A DNA stretch of 64,000 nucleotides, from contig JBARZE010000044.1 in NCBI GenBank assembly GCA_049649525.1, positions 3,556 to 67,555 on the forward strand, read 5' to 3'. The DNA comes from JAAURB01 sp049649525. Lineage in GTDB: Bacteria > Cyanobacteriota > Cyanobacteriia > Cyanobacteriales > Microcoleaceae. A program made the translations under genes and the position numbers. Under the pieces are notes generated by a model that worked only from the letters and a program-made list of their open reading frames with translations, ran no database searches and was not told the origin of the DNA. Below, in pieces: positions 54,923 to 64,000 of this stretch (its first letter is position 1; every line of letters begins with the position of its first letter).

Positions 54923-56509
54923 TTAACGATGTAACTGTTCAACCCAATTAATCGGTTGACAAATTGCATCCGGTGTGGGCATTTTTTGCAAGCGCATTAA
55001 TTCTGTAATGGCAGCAAGATCCTGGTCGCGTCCGCAACAAGAAACTGCTAAAATCTGATTATCCTTGACATAAAAAGCGAGAAATTCTTGTTGGTCTAAC
55101 TCGCCGTCAATAATAATTTCATCCCATTCTTCTGCGTGTCCTGCATAACGAAGTTTGAGATCATATTGCCCACTCCAAAAGAAAGGAACCCCAGCAAATT
55201 TTATCTGTTTTCCTAACATATTTTGGGCGGCAATTCGTCCATGTTGAGCAGCGAGTCGCCAGTGTTCAATTCGAGTCATTTTCCCCGTCGGTTGGTAAGG
55301 GAAATTAGCGATATCTCCGGCAGCATAAATATCTTCAGTCGCCTGCAAATATTCATTAACAATAACACTATTATCTTTATCGTTAATTTCAACACCACTG
55401 AGAAATTGAGTAACGGGTTTAACACCAATCCCAACAATAACTAAGTCTGTGGGTATCTTTTCGCCATTTTCAGTAATCGCAACTTGTACTTTGCTTTCCC
55501 CTTCAAACGCTTTTACTTTCGTTCCTAATTTAAAAGAAACACCATTCTCTTCATGCAGCTTTTGAAACATTTTACCGACATCTTTCCCTAAGATTTTCTC
55601 AAAAGGAACGCTATCAGGAGAAACAACAGTAACAGCAATTCCCTGTTTAGCTAAACTAGCGGCGACTTCCATTCCAATAAAGCTTGAACCGACAACAACA
55701 GCTTGATTAGCCTGTTCAATTTTATCTAAAATTTGGTCAGCATCATTAAACTGATGTAGGGTATAAATATTCTCTAAATCTGAACCTGGAACATCTAATT
55801 TAATTGCTTTTCCACCTGTGGCAACCAGTAACTTATCGTAACTCAGTTTAGATTGATCTTCAAAGGTAATTGTTTTTAGGTTAGGATCAATTTTAGTGAC
55901 TGCAAGACCACACCGTAATTCAATGTCATATTCTTGATAAAATTCACAATCACGTTGCGGTAAATCGTCGGCTGTTGCGCCACCTTGTAAATACTTTTTA
56001 CTGAGTTTTGTGCGGTCATAAGGAAGTTTCTCTTCTTTCGTAATCAGAAAGATTTGCCCTTTAAAACCTTCTCTTCTAAGAGTTTCTGCTGCCATGTTTC
56101 CGGCTGCACCTGTACCAAGAATTGTAAACACTCGACTATCAACACTCGGCTCATGTTTTGCCATGGTATGAAGCCGTTGCATCGGCACTTTTTCCGGCAA
56201 TTCTACGATGACATTTTCTCCATCTAGATATACTGGAAAACTGGGTAATGCATCGAGTCCTGGTGGTTGTTCTTGGTCACCTGTTTTCATATTAAAACAA
56301 GCATTATGCCACGGACAAACCACTCGCTCTCCGCTCAATACTCCTTTTTCTAAAGGTGCACCAGAGTGAGTACAATTGGGTGCTGTTGCATAGAACTTTT
56401 CCTCTTCCAACCGAGCCAGTAATATTTTGTTATTATCAACCTTAAATTGCTTCATTTGACCCACTTCGAGATCATTAATATGAGCAATCTTTACTGCTGT
56501 TTGATTCAT
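54923..56509 (-). CDS. Rieske-FAD pyridine nucleotide reductase (AIF3-like)
   Basis: Starting at the ATG at 56509 (MNQTAVKIAHINDLE) gives 528 residues; the frame extends to 56581 with 24 non-native residues. It has an N-terminal Rieske [2Fe-2S] domain (NCTHSGAPLEKG and CPWHNACF, CxH...CxxH), then an FAD domain (ILGTGAAGNMAAETLRREG), then a NAD domain (VVVGSSFIGMEVAASLAKQGI) and CAAGDIANFPY. This is the AIF/ferredoxin-NADP reductase-like arrangement. It may feed electrons to a partner; acts in the cytosol. Confidence 0.88.
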   Translation of the reverse strand: MNQTAVKIAHINDLEVGQMKQFKVDNNKILLARLEEEKFYATAPNCTHSGAPLEKGVLSGERVVCPWHNACFNMKTGDQEQPPGLDALPSFPVYLDGENVIVELPEKVPMQRLHTMAKHEPSVDSRVFTILGTGAAGNMAAETLRREGFKGQIFLITKEEKLPYDRTKLSKKYLQGGATADDLPQRDCEFYQEYDIELRCGLAVTKIDPNLKTITFEDQSKLSYDKLLVATGGKAIKLDVPGSDLENIYTLHQFNDADQILDKIEQANQAVVVGSSFIGMEVAASLAKQGIAVTVVSPDSVPFEKILGKDVGKMFQKLHEENGVSFKLGTKVKAFEGESKVQVAITENGEKIPTDLVIVGIGVKPVTQFLSGVEINDKDNSVIVNEYLQATEDIYAAGDIANFPYQPTGKMTRIEHWRLAAQHGRIAAQNMLGKQIKFAGVPFFWSGQYDLKLRYAGHAEEWDEIIIDGELDQQEFLAFYVKDNQILAVSCCGRDQDLAAITELMRLQKMPTPDAICQPINWVEQLHR

Positions 56510-56674
56510 AAAAATAGTTGGATTTTGATGTATAAAATAATTGTTGTTTAATATGGCATGAGCAAATCTCATATCAAGCAACTGGTTAAGTTATATTCAT
56601 AATAATTTAACTTTTCTTCATAATCCCTCTGCCATTCGATAGAAGTTACTTTTGAGTCTATGAATTTACACTGA

Positions 56675-57787
56675 TCAAATACCTGAAGCAGTTTGTTCGA
56701 TAATGTAATCTACAACATCAGTCCAGCTTCCTGTTCTTTGGTAAACTTGAGCTTGACGTTGAGCTGCATTGCCATCGGTTAAAGTCTTCTGCACTAGGGA
56801 TGAGATTTCTTCCCAGTCTCCTAATTCTTCCAGTGCAGGACGAATATAATTTAAAAACTGATTAACTAACTCTGTTGCCGGAATTGAACGTTTTTCAATC
56901 ACATCAATTAAATCACTTTCTAAGCCATACCGCGCTGCATTCCAATGGGCTGTTTTAAGTAATTCAGGATGCACTAAAACAAGTGATTGTTGATTTTCAA
57001 TTTCACGATAGCAAGTTAATACTAAACCTCGAATTAAGCCAGCAATCATCACGGCTTCATTAATAGTTAAACAAATATCTGTGACCCGAAATTCTATTGT
57101 CGGAAATTTATCAGAAATCCGCAAATCCCAATAAATTGTGGTCGGATCTTGAATCACTCCGGTTTGAATTAGAGATTGAACTAATTCTTGATAATCTTGA
57201 TAGTTATTAAATGCAGGCGGGGGACCGGTTAAAGGAAAGCGATACCATAATTCAGTTCGATAGCTAGCATAACCTGTTTCCTCTCCTAGCCAAAAGGGAG
57301 AATTTGCCCCTAAAGCCAGTAAGATTGATAGCCAATTTCTGGCTCGATTAATAATAGCAACGGTATGGTTTTTATCCGGTATACCAACATGAACATGACA
57401 ACCAAATATAATCAAATCTCTAATAATATGCTGATAATCTTCTTTTAAACGTTGATAGCGTTTCTTCGGGGTAATTTTTTGATCTTTCCAATGGGAAAAA
57501 GGATGAGTCCCTGCCGCGCCAATTGTTTGATGATTTGCTTTTGCAGACTCAATAATTGCTTTACGAGATCGAATTAGCTCATTGCGAACTTCGGCTAAAT
57601 CTTGACAAATAGAGGTAGCAATTTCTATTTGAGAGCGGTGCATTTCTGGCTGTACAATATCTTCTCCTAAAGCTTCTCTAGCAGTTGGGATGATTTTTCC
57701 AGCACGTCCAATGAGTTCTCGGGTTTGAGGATTGATAATCTGATATTCTTCTTCTACGCCTATTGTCAGGTTATCAATCTCTACCAT
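56675..57787 (-). CDS. GCS2-family carboxylate-amine ligase (YbdK-like)
   Basis: The 370-residue protein has IGVEEEYQIINPQTREL near the start and the family motif IFGCHVHVGIPDKN, GTHPFSHWKD and SDKFPTIEFRVTDICLTI, as in the GCS2/YbdK group. This group links a carboxylate, often glutamate, to an amine using ATP; some members make glutathione precursors or ergothioneine. Exact substrates are unknown. Neighbours are oxidative stress genes, consistent with a thiol-related role by inference. Confidence 0.88.
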   Translation of the reverse strand: MVEIDNLTIGVEEEYQIINPQTRELIGRAGKIIPTAREALGEDIVQPEMHRSQIEIATSICQDLAEVRNELIRSRKAIIESAKANHQTIGAAGTHPFSHWKDQKITPKKRYQRLKEDYQHIIRDLIIFGCHVHVGIPDKNHTVAIINRARNWLSILLALGANSPFWLGEETGYASYRTELWYRFPLTGPPPAFNNYQDYQELVQSLIQTGVIQDPTTIYWDLRISDKFPTIEFRVTDICLTINEAVMIAGLIRGLVLTCYREIENQQSLVLVHPELLKTAHWNAARYGLESDLIDVIEKRSIPATELVNQFLNYIRPALEELGDWEEISSLVQKTLTDGNAAQRQAQVYQRTGSWTDVVDYIIEQTASGI

Positions 57788-58140
57788 TATTTTATACCTA
57801 TATTTTTTTAACGCTTACTGTTTAATCTGGAAAAACCACCAATAATATTCTGGTTAATACTTGATTAATAACACTTACTTTGAAGTAATTTAGCTCAATA
57901 TCATATATAGGTATTTGAATAATTGACATCTATCGCAAGGTATAAATTGTTAATTGAATTAAGTAAAGTTGTACTGTTTAATTAGATAGACTTAATGAAG
58001 ATAAAAAGTCAGTCTATAGATTCAGGTATTAAATCTTGATTATCCTTAGTATATTAGTTAAGTTTGTTAGCCAAGACGTGAGTTGAACTCAAATGCTTGC
58101 TACTCATTCATAATCTGCCGATATTTTTTGAGACACTAAT
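57788..58140. other. Divergent promoter region
   Basis: No gene is seen in these 353 AT-rich bases between the divergent carboxylate-amine ligase and manganese catalase genes. Both promoters should lie here, but I see no strong box or operator. Confidence 0.45.
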
Positions 58141-58830
58141 ATGTTTTTCCATAAAAAAGAATTAATTGAAAAAGACGTTAAAATTGATGCTCCTAATCCG
58201 AAGTACGCTCAACTATTGTTAGAGCAGTTTGGTGGTGCAACGGGAGAACTTTCTGCCGCATTACAATATTGGGTGCAATCTTTCCATGTAGAAGATGCAG
58301 GAATTAAAGATATGCTGCAAGATATTGCAGTAGAAGAATTCAGTCACTTAGAAATGATTGGTAAATTGATTGAATGCCATACAAAAGAAGTCGATCAAAC
58401 AGAGGCATACAAGAGTACCTTATTTGCAGTTCGTGGACAAGGACCTCACTTCCTCGACTCTCAAGGTAATAACTGGACAGCAGCCTATTTAAATGAAGGC
58501 GGCAGTGTAGTTCGAGATTTACGCGCCAATATCGCAGCAGAAGCAGGTGCGCGTCAAACCTATGAATCTCTGATTCAGTTAGCGCCCGACAATCAAACAA
58601 AAGAAACGCTACATCACTTACTAACTCGTGAAATCTCTCACACAAAAATGTTCATGAAAGCATTAGATTCACTGGGTAAATTAACCGATCCTTTCTTTGG
58701 TAATATTCAACCCGATGAGACTGTTGATATTTACTATAATCTCTCAACCAATGGTAAAGATCAACGGGGTCCTTGGAATTCTGATGAGAACTTCAGATAT
58801 ATTGCTGACCCGATGAACGAAAAAGTCTAA
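58141..58830 (+). CDS. Manganese catalase family protein
   Basis: The 229-residue protein has LLEQFGGATGELSAALQYWVQSFHVEDAGIKDMLQDIAVEEFSHLEMIG, with the metal-binding E...EExxH pattern, and TREISHTKMFMKALDSLGK with ExxH, as in dimanganese catalase. It decomposes hydrogen peroxide in the cytoplasm. The length is slightly shorter than typical enzymes (about 270-300). It stands alone, divergent from the reductase group. Confidence 0.88.
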   Translation: MFFHKKELIEKDVKIDAPNPKYAQLLLEQFGGATGELSAALQYWVQSFHVEDAGIKDMLQDIAVEEFSHLEMIGKLIECHTKEVDQTEAYKSTLFAVRGQGPHFLDSQGNNWTAAYLNEGGSVVRDLRANIAAEAGARQTYESLIQLAPDNQTKETLHHLLTREISHTKMFMKALDSLGKLTDPFFGNIQPDETVDIYYNLSTNGKDQRGPWNSDENFRYIADPMNEKV

Positions 58831-59072
58831 TTTTTTCGATGTAATTATAGTCGGTAATTTCTCAATATTAAGGATGAATTAAGTCCTCTATTTTCTTTGA
58901 ATTAAGGAAAGGAGGATTTTTTTTATAAAAAAGTATTGGCTATAATATCGGCAAAATTGCCATATATTCTTAAAATTCATGGAATTCGTTGTTGTGCTTC
59001 AGCGCAAATTACAGCTATAAGATATCGTCAATAATTACAGTAGACAACATTGAAATATTATCAAATGTGCGG
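58831..59072. other. Intergenic gap, no gene seen
   Basis: AT-rich sequence with AGTCCTC TATTTTCTTTGAATTAAG GAAAGGAGGA (about 58883-58917), which could form a weak imperfect hairpin followed by a T-run (58917-58925), a likely terminator of the catalase gene. No coding region. Confidence 0.4.
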
Positions 59073-59300
59073 TCATTTACGCAATTGAGTTAAAAACTCT
59101 AAAATATTCTGTCGGTTTGTGGATTGTTTGGGTGGAAGAATCACAAAAACCTTAACAACAGCACCTTCTGACCCTGCCGGAACTTGAATTTCTACTTTAT
59201 CTTTCGGAAGAACTTTGTAGTCACTCAGATTGCAGATTGCATAGTATTTTAACTCTTTTTTATAGAAGAATAAATTAAAGCATAAAGGGATTAAGCTATT
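59073..59300 (-). pseudogene. C-terminal fragment of an unidentified protein
   Basis: The minus strand reads YYAICNLSDYKVLPKDKVEIQVPAGSEG, then VVKVFVILPPKQSTNRQNILEFLTQLRK and a stop at 59073-59075. The frame is open back to a TGA near 59315, but has no start codon in the open stretch. I do not know the family. It looks like the 3' end of a lost gene, not of a short intact one. Confidence 0.35.
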
Positions 59301-59486
59301 TATATTATAGTTTTGTCAATTCACTCAGGAGAGTTATGTTAGAAACCACAATCATCTTTGATGTTATTTTAATGTTGTATTGTTTGTAGTATACTTAAAA
59401 CAACCGAAAAATACCGACACCAACACCGGGAATGTGCAAAAATGAACAACGGAACACGATAACCATCCCGCACGGAGAAACACACA

Positions 59487-62057
59487 GTGGAGTCGCGATA
59501 TAACCCTACATCGATTGAACAGAAGTGGCAAACCGCCTGGAATGAACAGGGTTTGTACAAAACCGTTACCGATAGCAACAAGCCGAAATTTTACGCCCTG
59601 TCGATGTTCCCTTATCCTTCGGGTAGTCTACACATGGGTCATGTTCGTAACTATACTATCACCGACGTGATCGCCCGACTGAAACGGATGCAAGGTTATC
59701 GCGTTTTACATCCCATGGGTTGGGATGCGTTTGGACTGCCTGCCGAAAATGCTGCCATAGATCGAGGTATTCCGCCTGCAACTTGGACGTATCAAAATAT
59801 TGACCAAATGCGGCAACAACTCCAACGTTTAGGTTTCTCCATTGACTGGGAGAAAGAAGTTGCCACCTGTTCCCCAGATTATTATCGTTGGACACAATGG
59901 ATTTTCTTACAATTTTATAATGCGGGATTAGCTTATCAAAAAGAAGCCGCCGTTAATTGGGACCCTATTGACCAAACGGTACTCGCTAATGAACAGGTTG
60001 ATAGTGATGGCTATTCTTGGCGGTCTGGGGCGAAAGTCGAACGCAAACTATTACGGCAATGGTTCTTTAAAATTACCGATTATGCTGAAGAATTATTGCA
60101 AGATCTTGACAAATTACCCGGTTGGCCAGAACGAGTGAAAACTATGCAGGCTAACTGGATCGGGAAATCTACCGGGGCTTATTTAGAATTTCCGGTTGCG
60201 GGAAGTGATGAAAAAATTGGGGTATTTACCACTCGTCCCGATACCGTTTATGGGGTGTCTTATGTTGTACTTGCCCCTGAACACCCCTTAGTTGCCCAGG
60301 TAACCACCGCTGAACAAAAACAGACCGTTGAAGCGTTTATCGCCGAAGTTGCCCAGGAAAGCGAAATAGACCGAACTGCAGAGGAGAAACCCAAGCGCGG
60401 CGTTGCCACAGGCGGAAAAGTTATTAATCCCTTTAATAATAAACAAATCCCCATTTGGATCGCGGATTATGTATTGTATGAATACGGAACAGGGGCAGTG
60501 ATGGGGGTTCCAGCCCATGATGTCCGGGATTTTGCTTTCGCCAAACAGTACAATTTACCCATTACTCAGGTGATTGTCCCGGATGATGCCGATAATGATA
60601 ATAGTGAAGATGAGGCAATAACGGAGGCTTACACTGAACCGGGAATTCTGGTGTATTCTGGCCCGTTTAGTGGTACACGTTCGGTGAAAGGCAAAAAGGC
60701 AATCATTGAATATGCTGAGGATGAAGGCTATGGCGAAGGGCGGGTTCAGTATCGCTTACGGGATTGGTTAATTTCTCGTCAACGCTATTGGGGCGCACCG
60801 ATACCGATTATACATTGTCCTAAATGTGGGGCGGTTGCAGTTCCAGATGCCGATTTACCTGTGAAATTACCTGATAATGTTGAGTTTTCTGGGCGGGGGC
60901 CATCGCCGTTATCGAAGTTGGAAGATTGGGTGAATGTACCTTGCCCGACTTGTAGTACGCCTGCCAAACGGGAAACGGATACGATGGATACGTTTATTGA
61001 TTCTTCGTGGTATTTTTTACGTTATCCTGATGCTAAGAATGAAGATAAAGTATTTGATTCAGCAATAACCAATAATTGGATGGCGGTTGACCAATATGTG
61101 GGGGGAATTGAACACGCGATTTTACACTTATTATATTCTCGCTTTTTTACCAAAGTATTACGCGACCAAAAACTATTAAATTGTGATGAACCCTTTCAGC
61201 GGTTATTAACCCAAGGAATGGTACAGGGAGTGACTTATAAAAATCCGGTTACTAACAAGTATATTCCTTCAGCGGATGTGAATCCTGAAGAGGCTAAAGA
61301 TCCCAATACCGGAGATCAATTAGAGGTCTTCTTTGAGAAGATGTCGAAGTCTAAATATAATGGTGTTGACCCGTTAGAAGTGATGGGGAAATATGGCGCA
61401 GATACGGCCCGGATGTTTATCCTCTTTAAAGCGCCGCCGGAGAAGGATTTAGAATGGGATGATGCGGATGTTGAAGGACAATTTCGTTTCTTAAACCGGG
61501 TGTGGCGTTTGGTAACAGAATTTTCAGCAAGTTCAGGTTTAACCAATAAAAGTTCTGAATTAACTAAAGAAGAAAAAGACTTACGGCGGGCTATTCATAC
61601 CGCTATTAAAGAAGTCACAGAAGATTTAGAAGGGGATTATCAATTTAATACAGCCGTGTCGGAAATGATGAAGTTAAGTAATGCTTTATCCGATGCTAAA
61701 TCTAAAAAATCAGCAGTTTATCAAGAAGGAATTGAAACGCTATTAAAGTTATTAGCGCCGTTTTCCCCTCATATTGCTGAGGAATTATGGCAAAGTAATG
61801 GTAATCATCAATCAATTCATATTCAGTCTTGGCCAGAAGTCGATGAAGCGGCGTTAGTGGTGGATGAAATTACCTTGGTTATTCAAATTAACGGCAAAAC
61901 ACGCGGTACAATTTCTGTTCCCGCAAAAGCCGATAAAGCGACGTTAGAGGAGTTAGCAAAAGCTTCTGAAGTGGGCGATCGCAATTTAGCCGGGAAAGAG
62001 GTTAAAAAGGTAATTGTTGTACCGGGTAAGTTAGTGAATTTTGTAATAGCAAAGTAA
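59487..62057 (+). CDS. leuS: Leucyl-tRNA synthetase
   Basis: LeuRS charges tRNA-Leu. The 856-residue enzyme starts at GTG (59487, MESRYNPTSIEQKWQ), has the HIGH motif as HMGH at 49-52, an editing domain with TTRPDTVYGVSYVVLAPEHPL, a zinc finger (CPKCG and CPTC, about 446-495) and KMSKS at 618-622. The C-terminal domain ends with IQINGKTRGTISVPAKA. All features are normal for the bacterial enzyme. Confidence 0.97.
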   Translation: MESRYNPTSIEQKWQTAWNEQGLYKTVTDSNKPKFYALSMFPYPSGSLHMGHVRNYTITDVIARLKRMQGYRVLHPMGWDAFGLPAENAAIDRGIPPATWTYQNIDQMRQQLQRLGFSIDWEKEVATCSPDYYRWTQWIFLQFYNAGLAYQKEAAVNWDPIDQTVLANEQVDSDGYSWRSGAKVERKLLRQWFFKITDYAEELLQDLDKLPGWPERVKTMQANWIGKSTGAYLEFPVAGSDEKIGVFTTRPDTVYGVSYVVLAPEHPLVAQVTTAEQKQTVEAFIAEVAQESEIDRTAEEKPKRGVATGGKVINPFNNKQIPIWIADYVLYEYGTGAVMGVPAHDVRDFAFAKQYNLPITQVIVPDDADNDNSEDEAITEAYTEPGILVYSGPFSGTRSVKGKKAIIEYAEDEGYGEGRVQYRLRDWLISRQRYWGAPIPIIHCPKCGAVAVPDADLPVKLPDNVEFSGRGPSPLSKLEDWVNVPCPTCSTPAKRETDTMDTFIDSSWYFLRYPDAKNEDKVFDSAITNNWMAVDQYVGGIEHAILHLLYSRFFTKVLRDQKLLNCDEPFQRLLTQGMVQGVTYKNPVTNKYIPSADVNPEEAKDPNTGDQLEVFFEKMSKSKYNGVDPLEVMGKYGADTARMFILFKAPPEKDLEWDDADVEGQFRFLNRVWRLVTEFSASSGLTNKSSELTKEEKDLRRAIHTAIKEVTEDLEGDYQFNTAVSEMMKLSNALSDAKSKKSAVYQEGIETLLKLLAPFSPHIAEELWQSNGNHQSIHIQSWPEVDEAALVVDEITLVIQINGKTRGTISVPAKADKATLEELAKASEVGDRNLAGKEVKKVIVVPGKLVNFVIAK

Positions 62058-62187
62058 TCTTGCCTGCTTGAGATGGTCTTAGAGGGTGGTTTAGGAAATA
62101 GACGGATTAATATTCCTCATCATTAACTGTACTTAACCCCCCTACGAGTTGTTAATTTTGTTATTTAAAAAGATTATAATTTAGCCG

Positions 62188-62829
62188 ATGGATATTAGTG
62201 ATTTAAGAAAAGAATATACAAAAGACGGTTTAACCCGAGAACAACTTAATCCCAACCCAGTTCAGCAATTTGAAAAATGGTTTCAACAAGCTTGTACTGC
62301 CGATTTACCCGAACCTAGTGCGATGTGTTTAGCAACGGCTTCTGCAAACGCTGCCCCCTCACAGCGGATGGTACTGCTAAAGTATTTTGACCATCAAGGA
62401 TTTGTCTTTTTCACGAATTACGAAAGTAATAAAGCCCGTCAAATTGAAGAAAATCCCCAAGTCTCACTATTATTTTTTTGGACAGCTTTAGAACGTCAAG
62501 TTAGAATTTCAGGTTCATCAGCCAAAATTTCTACCGCAGAATCTCTTAAATATTTTCTGAGTCGTCCCCGAGGCAGTCAAATCGGTGCTTGGACTTCTCC
62601 CCAAAGTACAGTGATTTCTTCGCGTCAAATACTAGAGATGAAATTTGATGAAATTAAACGTAAATTTGAAAATAAAGAAATTCCTTTACCCTCAGCTTGG
62701 GGTGGTTATCGGGTTGTACCCCATCATTTTGAATTCTGGCAAGGTAGACCTAATCGACTTCACGATCGGTTTTCATATTCTATTTTAGAGGATAAGTCAG
62801 CTTGGGAAATTCAACGCTTAGCCCCTTAA
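62188..62829 (+). CDS. pdxH: Pyridoxamine 5'-phosphate oxidase
   Basis: PdxH oxidises pyridoxine or pyridoxamine 5'-phosphate to pyridoxal 5'-phosphate using FMN. The 213-residue protein starts MDISDLRKEYTKDGLTREQLNPNPVQQFEKWF and has PSQRMVLLKYFDHQGFVFFTNYESNKARQIEENPQVSLLFFWTALERQVRISG, SRPRGSQIGAW and FWQGRPNRLHDRFSY, all family signatures. It follows leuS by 130 bases on the same strand. Confidence 0.96.
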   Translation: MDISDLRKEYTKDGLTREQLNPNPVQQFEKWFQQACTADLPEPSAMCLATASANAAPSQRMVLLKYFDHQGFVFFTNYESNKARQIEENPQVSLLFFWTALERQVRISGSSAKISTAESLKYFLSRPRGSQIGAWTSPQSTVISSRQILEMKFDEIKRKFENKEIPLPSAWGGYRVVPHHFEFWQGRPNRLHDRFSYSILEDKSAWEIQRLAP

Positions 62830-63327
62830 ATTACACTATGATGGAATAAACGAATAAATTACACAAAAACTACCACAAAAAGCTAATATAACTCAAAAGA
62901 ATATTGTCTTTATATATCATTCTCAAGAGTTGAATGCATATTTCTGTATTTTTGTCAAATCTGTCTCAAAGCAAAATTGTTAACACCAGTGCAATTTCAC
63001 TCAGTTTAAAGTAGTCTCTATTTAGCTTCACCTTGATAATTTGTACGATACAGTAGGGGTTTGAAGAGAATGTATCTTATTATTATCGTTAAATTTGGGT
63101 TGATGGGCACTCTTATATTCAATCATACCTTATGGAAAATATAATACCAAACCCGACCCGAGCTGTCAACCCTTATAACTTGGTGCAATATATCTCTATA
63201 ATATTTCGTTACAATGTCATCAAAAACTCATAAATATATAGTTTTAAAATATTTAAGTAATTATTTGTTAAGCATAGCTTATCAAAACGGACTTGCGCCT
63301 ATACTCATCTCTGACGATACCCTGAGA
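62830..63327. other. Intergenic gap, no gene seen
   Basis: About 500 AT-rich bases with no credible ORF, hairpin or repeat array. The left end should hold the pdxH terminator. Confidence 0.5.
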
Positions 63328-63715
63328 TCAAGACTGTAATAGTTTTAAAAAACCTGTTGAGTTGAAACAGAGTTCTGACTGCAGGGCTATATCGCTGTAG
63401 AGCTTTAAGTTCTCAATGGAAATTTCAATGATCAACTCAGTTCTTTTGTCGGGTATAGAATGACATTCAATTTGATCGACATGTCGATCTACAATCATTT
63501 GATAACAGACTGATAAACCCAGTCCGGTGCCTTGCCCAACTGGTTTGGTAGTAAAGAATGGATCAAATAATTTAGCCTTAACTCGATCATAAATTCCTGA
63601 GCCATTGTCTATCATTTTAATTTGAATATAATTTTTATTAATCACTTGAGTTTGGATTTTAATTATATTATTCTTGACTTGATATTCTTCTAAAGCATCA
63701 ATAAGCTGTCACGCT
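63328..63715 (-). pseudogene. C-terminal histidine kinase fragment
   Basis: The minus-strand frame gives LIDALEEYQVKNNIIKIQTQVINKN, then IQIKMIDNGSGIYDRVKAKLFDPFFTTKPVGQGTGLGLSVCYQMIV, the end of the N-box, the G1 box (DNGSGI) and the G2 box (GTGLGLS) of a histidine kinase ATPase domain. Upstream, an in-frame stop sits near 63707, just before the missing N-box asparagine. The dimerisation and sensor parts are absent, so it is a truncated relic, although the tail (about 40 residues after VDRH) is longer than usual. Confidence 0.75.
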
Positions 63716-64000
63716 TTGAAATGGCTGATTGATGCAAGGTAACGGGTAACGGGTAAATTCGAGAAATAGCGTCGGTGTAAGAGGCATTCGCGGAGCGTTG
63801 CGTGATTCTTTCGGTCTCGCTCGAATTAGGGTTAAGGTGTCGGGTAACGGGTTAGACCGCGTTACTATAATCACAAATTTCAGAGTAGTTTGCTTATCAT
63901 CATAAATCCTACCCGTTACTATGCAACCTGTTACTTTATACCCCGATTGGCGGTGATGGCAGCGATCGCATGACTGATATGCAGTTTAAATGCATCTTAG
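63716..64000. repeat. Repeat-rich right end
   Basis: Contains GTAACGG/GGGTAAC tandem units (about 63738-63757) and a related GGGTAACGGGTTA (about 63840-63855), plus GCATTCGCGGAGCGTTGCGTGA (around 63785) and a HIP1 site at 63963. No gene is visible. Confidence 0.55.

Overview
The window is a piece of a cyanobacterial chromosome. Evidence: HIP1 octamers (GCGATCGC) are scattered from about 9.1 kb to the right end, and several genes belong to cyanobacterium-specific families (DUF3155, the CCB2/CCB4 type complex C cofactor assembly factor, Tab2/Atab2, MPBQ methyltransferase, Hik2/CSK-like kinase, cyclophilin of the CYP38 type, glucosylglycerol-phosphate phosphatase). Short heptamer-type tandem repeats between genes are typical of filamentous cyanobacteria, and stpA suggests salt tolerance. 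Genus cannot be read from the sequence alone.

Layout. 1-6469: a strikingly AT-rich two-gene plus-strand operon of two very large proteins. The first is cut by the left edge and unrecognised. The second has helicase-like P-loop motifs. This pair is the best candidate for an undescribed system. 6466-9142: small genes (SLOG-fold protein, two exported cysteine-containing proteins, GNAT acetyltransferase, glycine-rich membrane protein). 9509-11110: serA, followed by wreckage of a TnpB gene and the 3' end of a group II intron. 11699-16000: zinc-ribbon membrane protein, Tab2-like protein, tocopherol/plastoquinone methyltransferase, stpA. 16106-19933: NfeD-like protein plus two flotillin-like SPFH proteins. 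20060-22526: accB and efp (minus), then a CYP38-like protein (plus). 22786-29732: an anchored small protein, a P-loop ATPase, wecB, sdhA, a small membrane protein and a Hik2-like kinase; the wecB/sdhA junction carries a partial duplication. 30021-42182: DUF3155, CCB-type factor, PadR regulator, TIGR03032 protein, a 12-repeat FG-GAP/RTX protein, glgX, a REC-GGDEF protein, and a group 2 sigma factor behind a 1.1-kb AT-rich gap. 42308-44883: GNAT, small protein, YeeE/YedE pair, prmA.

44884-52039: a tnpB relic followed by a complete urease cluster in the order ureA-ureB-ureG-ureD-ureE-ureF-ureC. Its spacers contain short tandem repeats and an antisense four-helix-bundle pseudogene. UreA, UreB and UreC form the enzyme, and UreD, UreE, UreF and UreG load nickel. 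52368-58830: a stress-flavoured group (SDR, GMC oxidoreductase, Rieske-FAD reductase, GCS2-type ligase, all minus; manganese catalase, plus). 59487-62829: leuS and pdxH. The right end holds a truncated histidine kinase fragment.

No tRNA, rRNA or CRISPR array was seen. The most interesting items are the left-edge operon, the NfeD/double-flotillin cluster, the debris-punctuated urease cluster, and the TnpB/group II intron relic.
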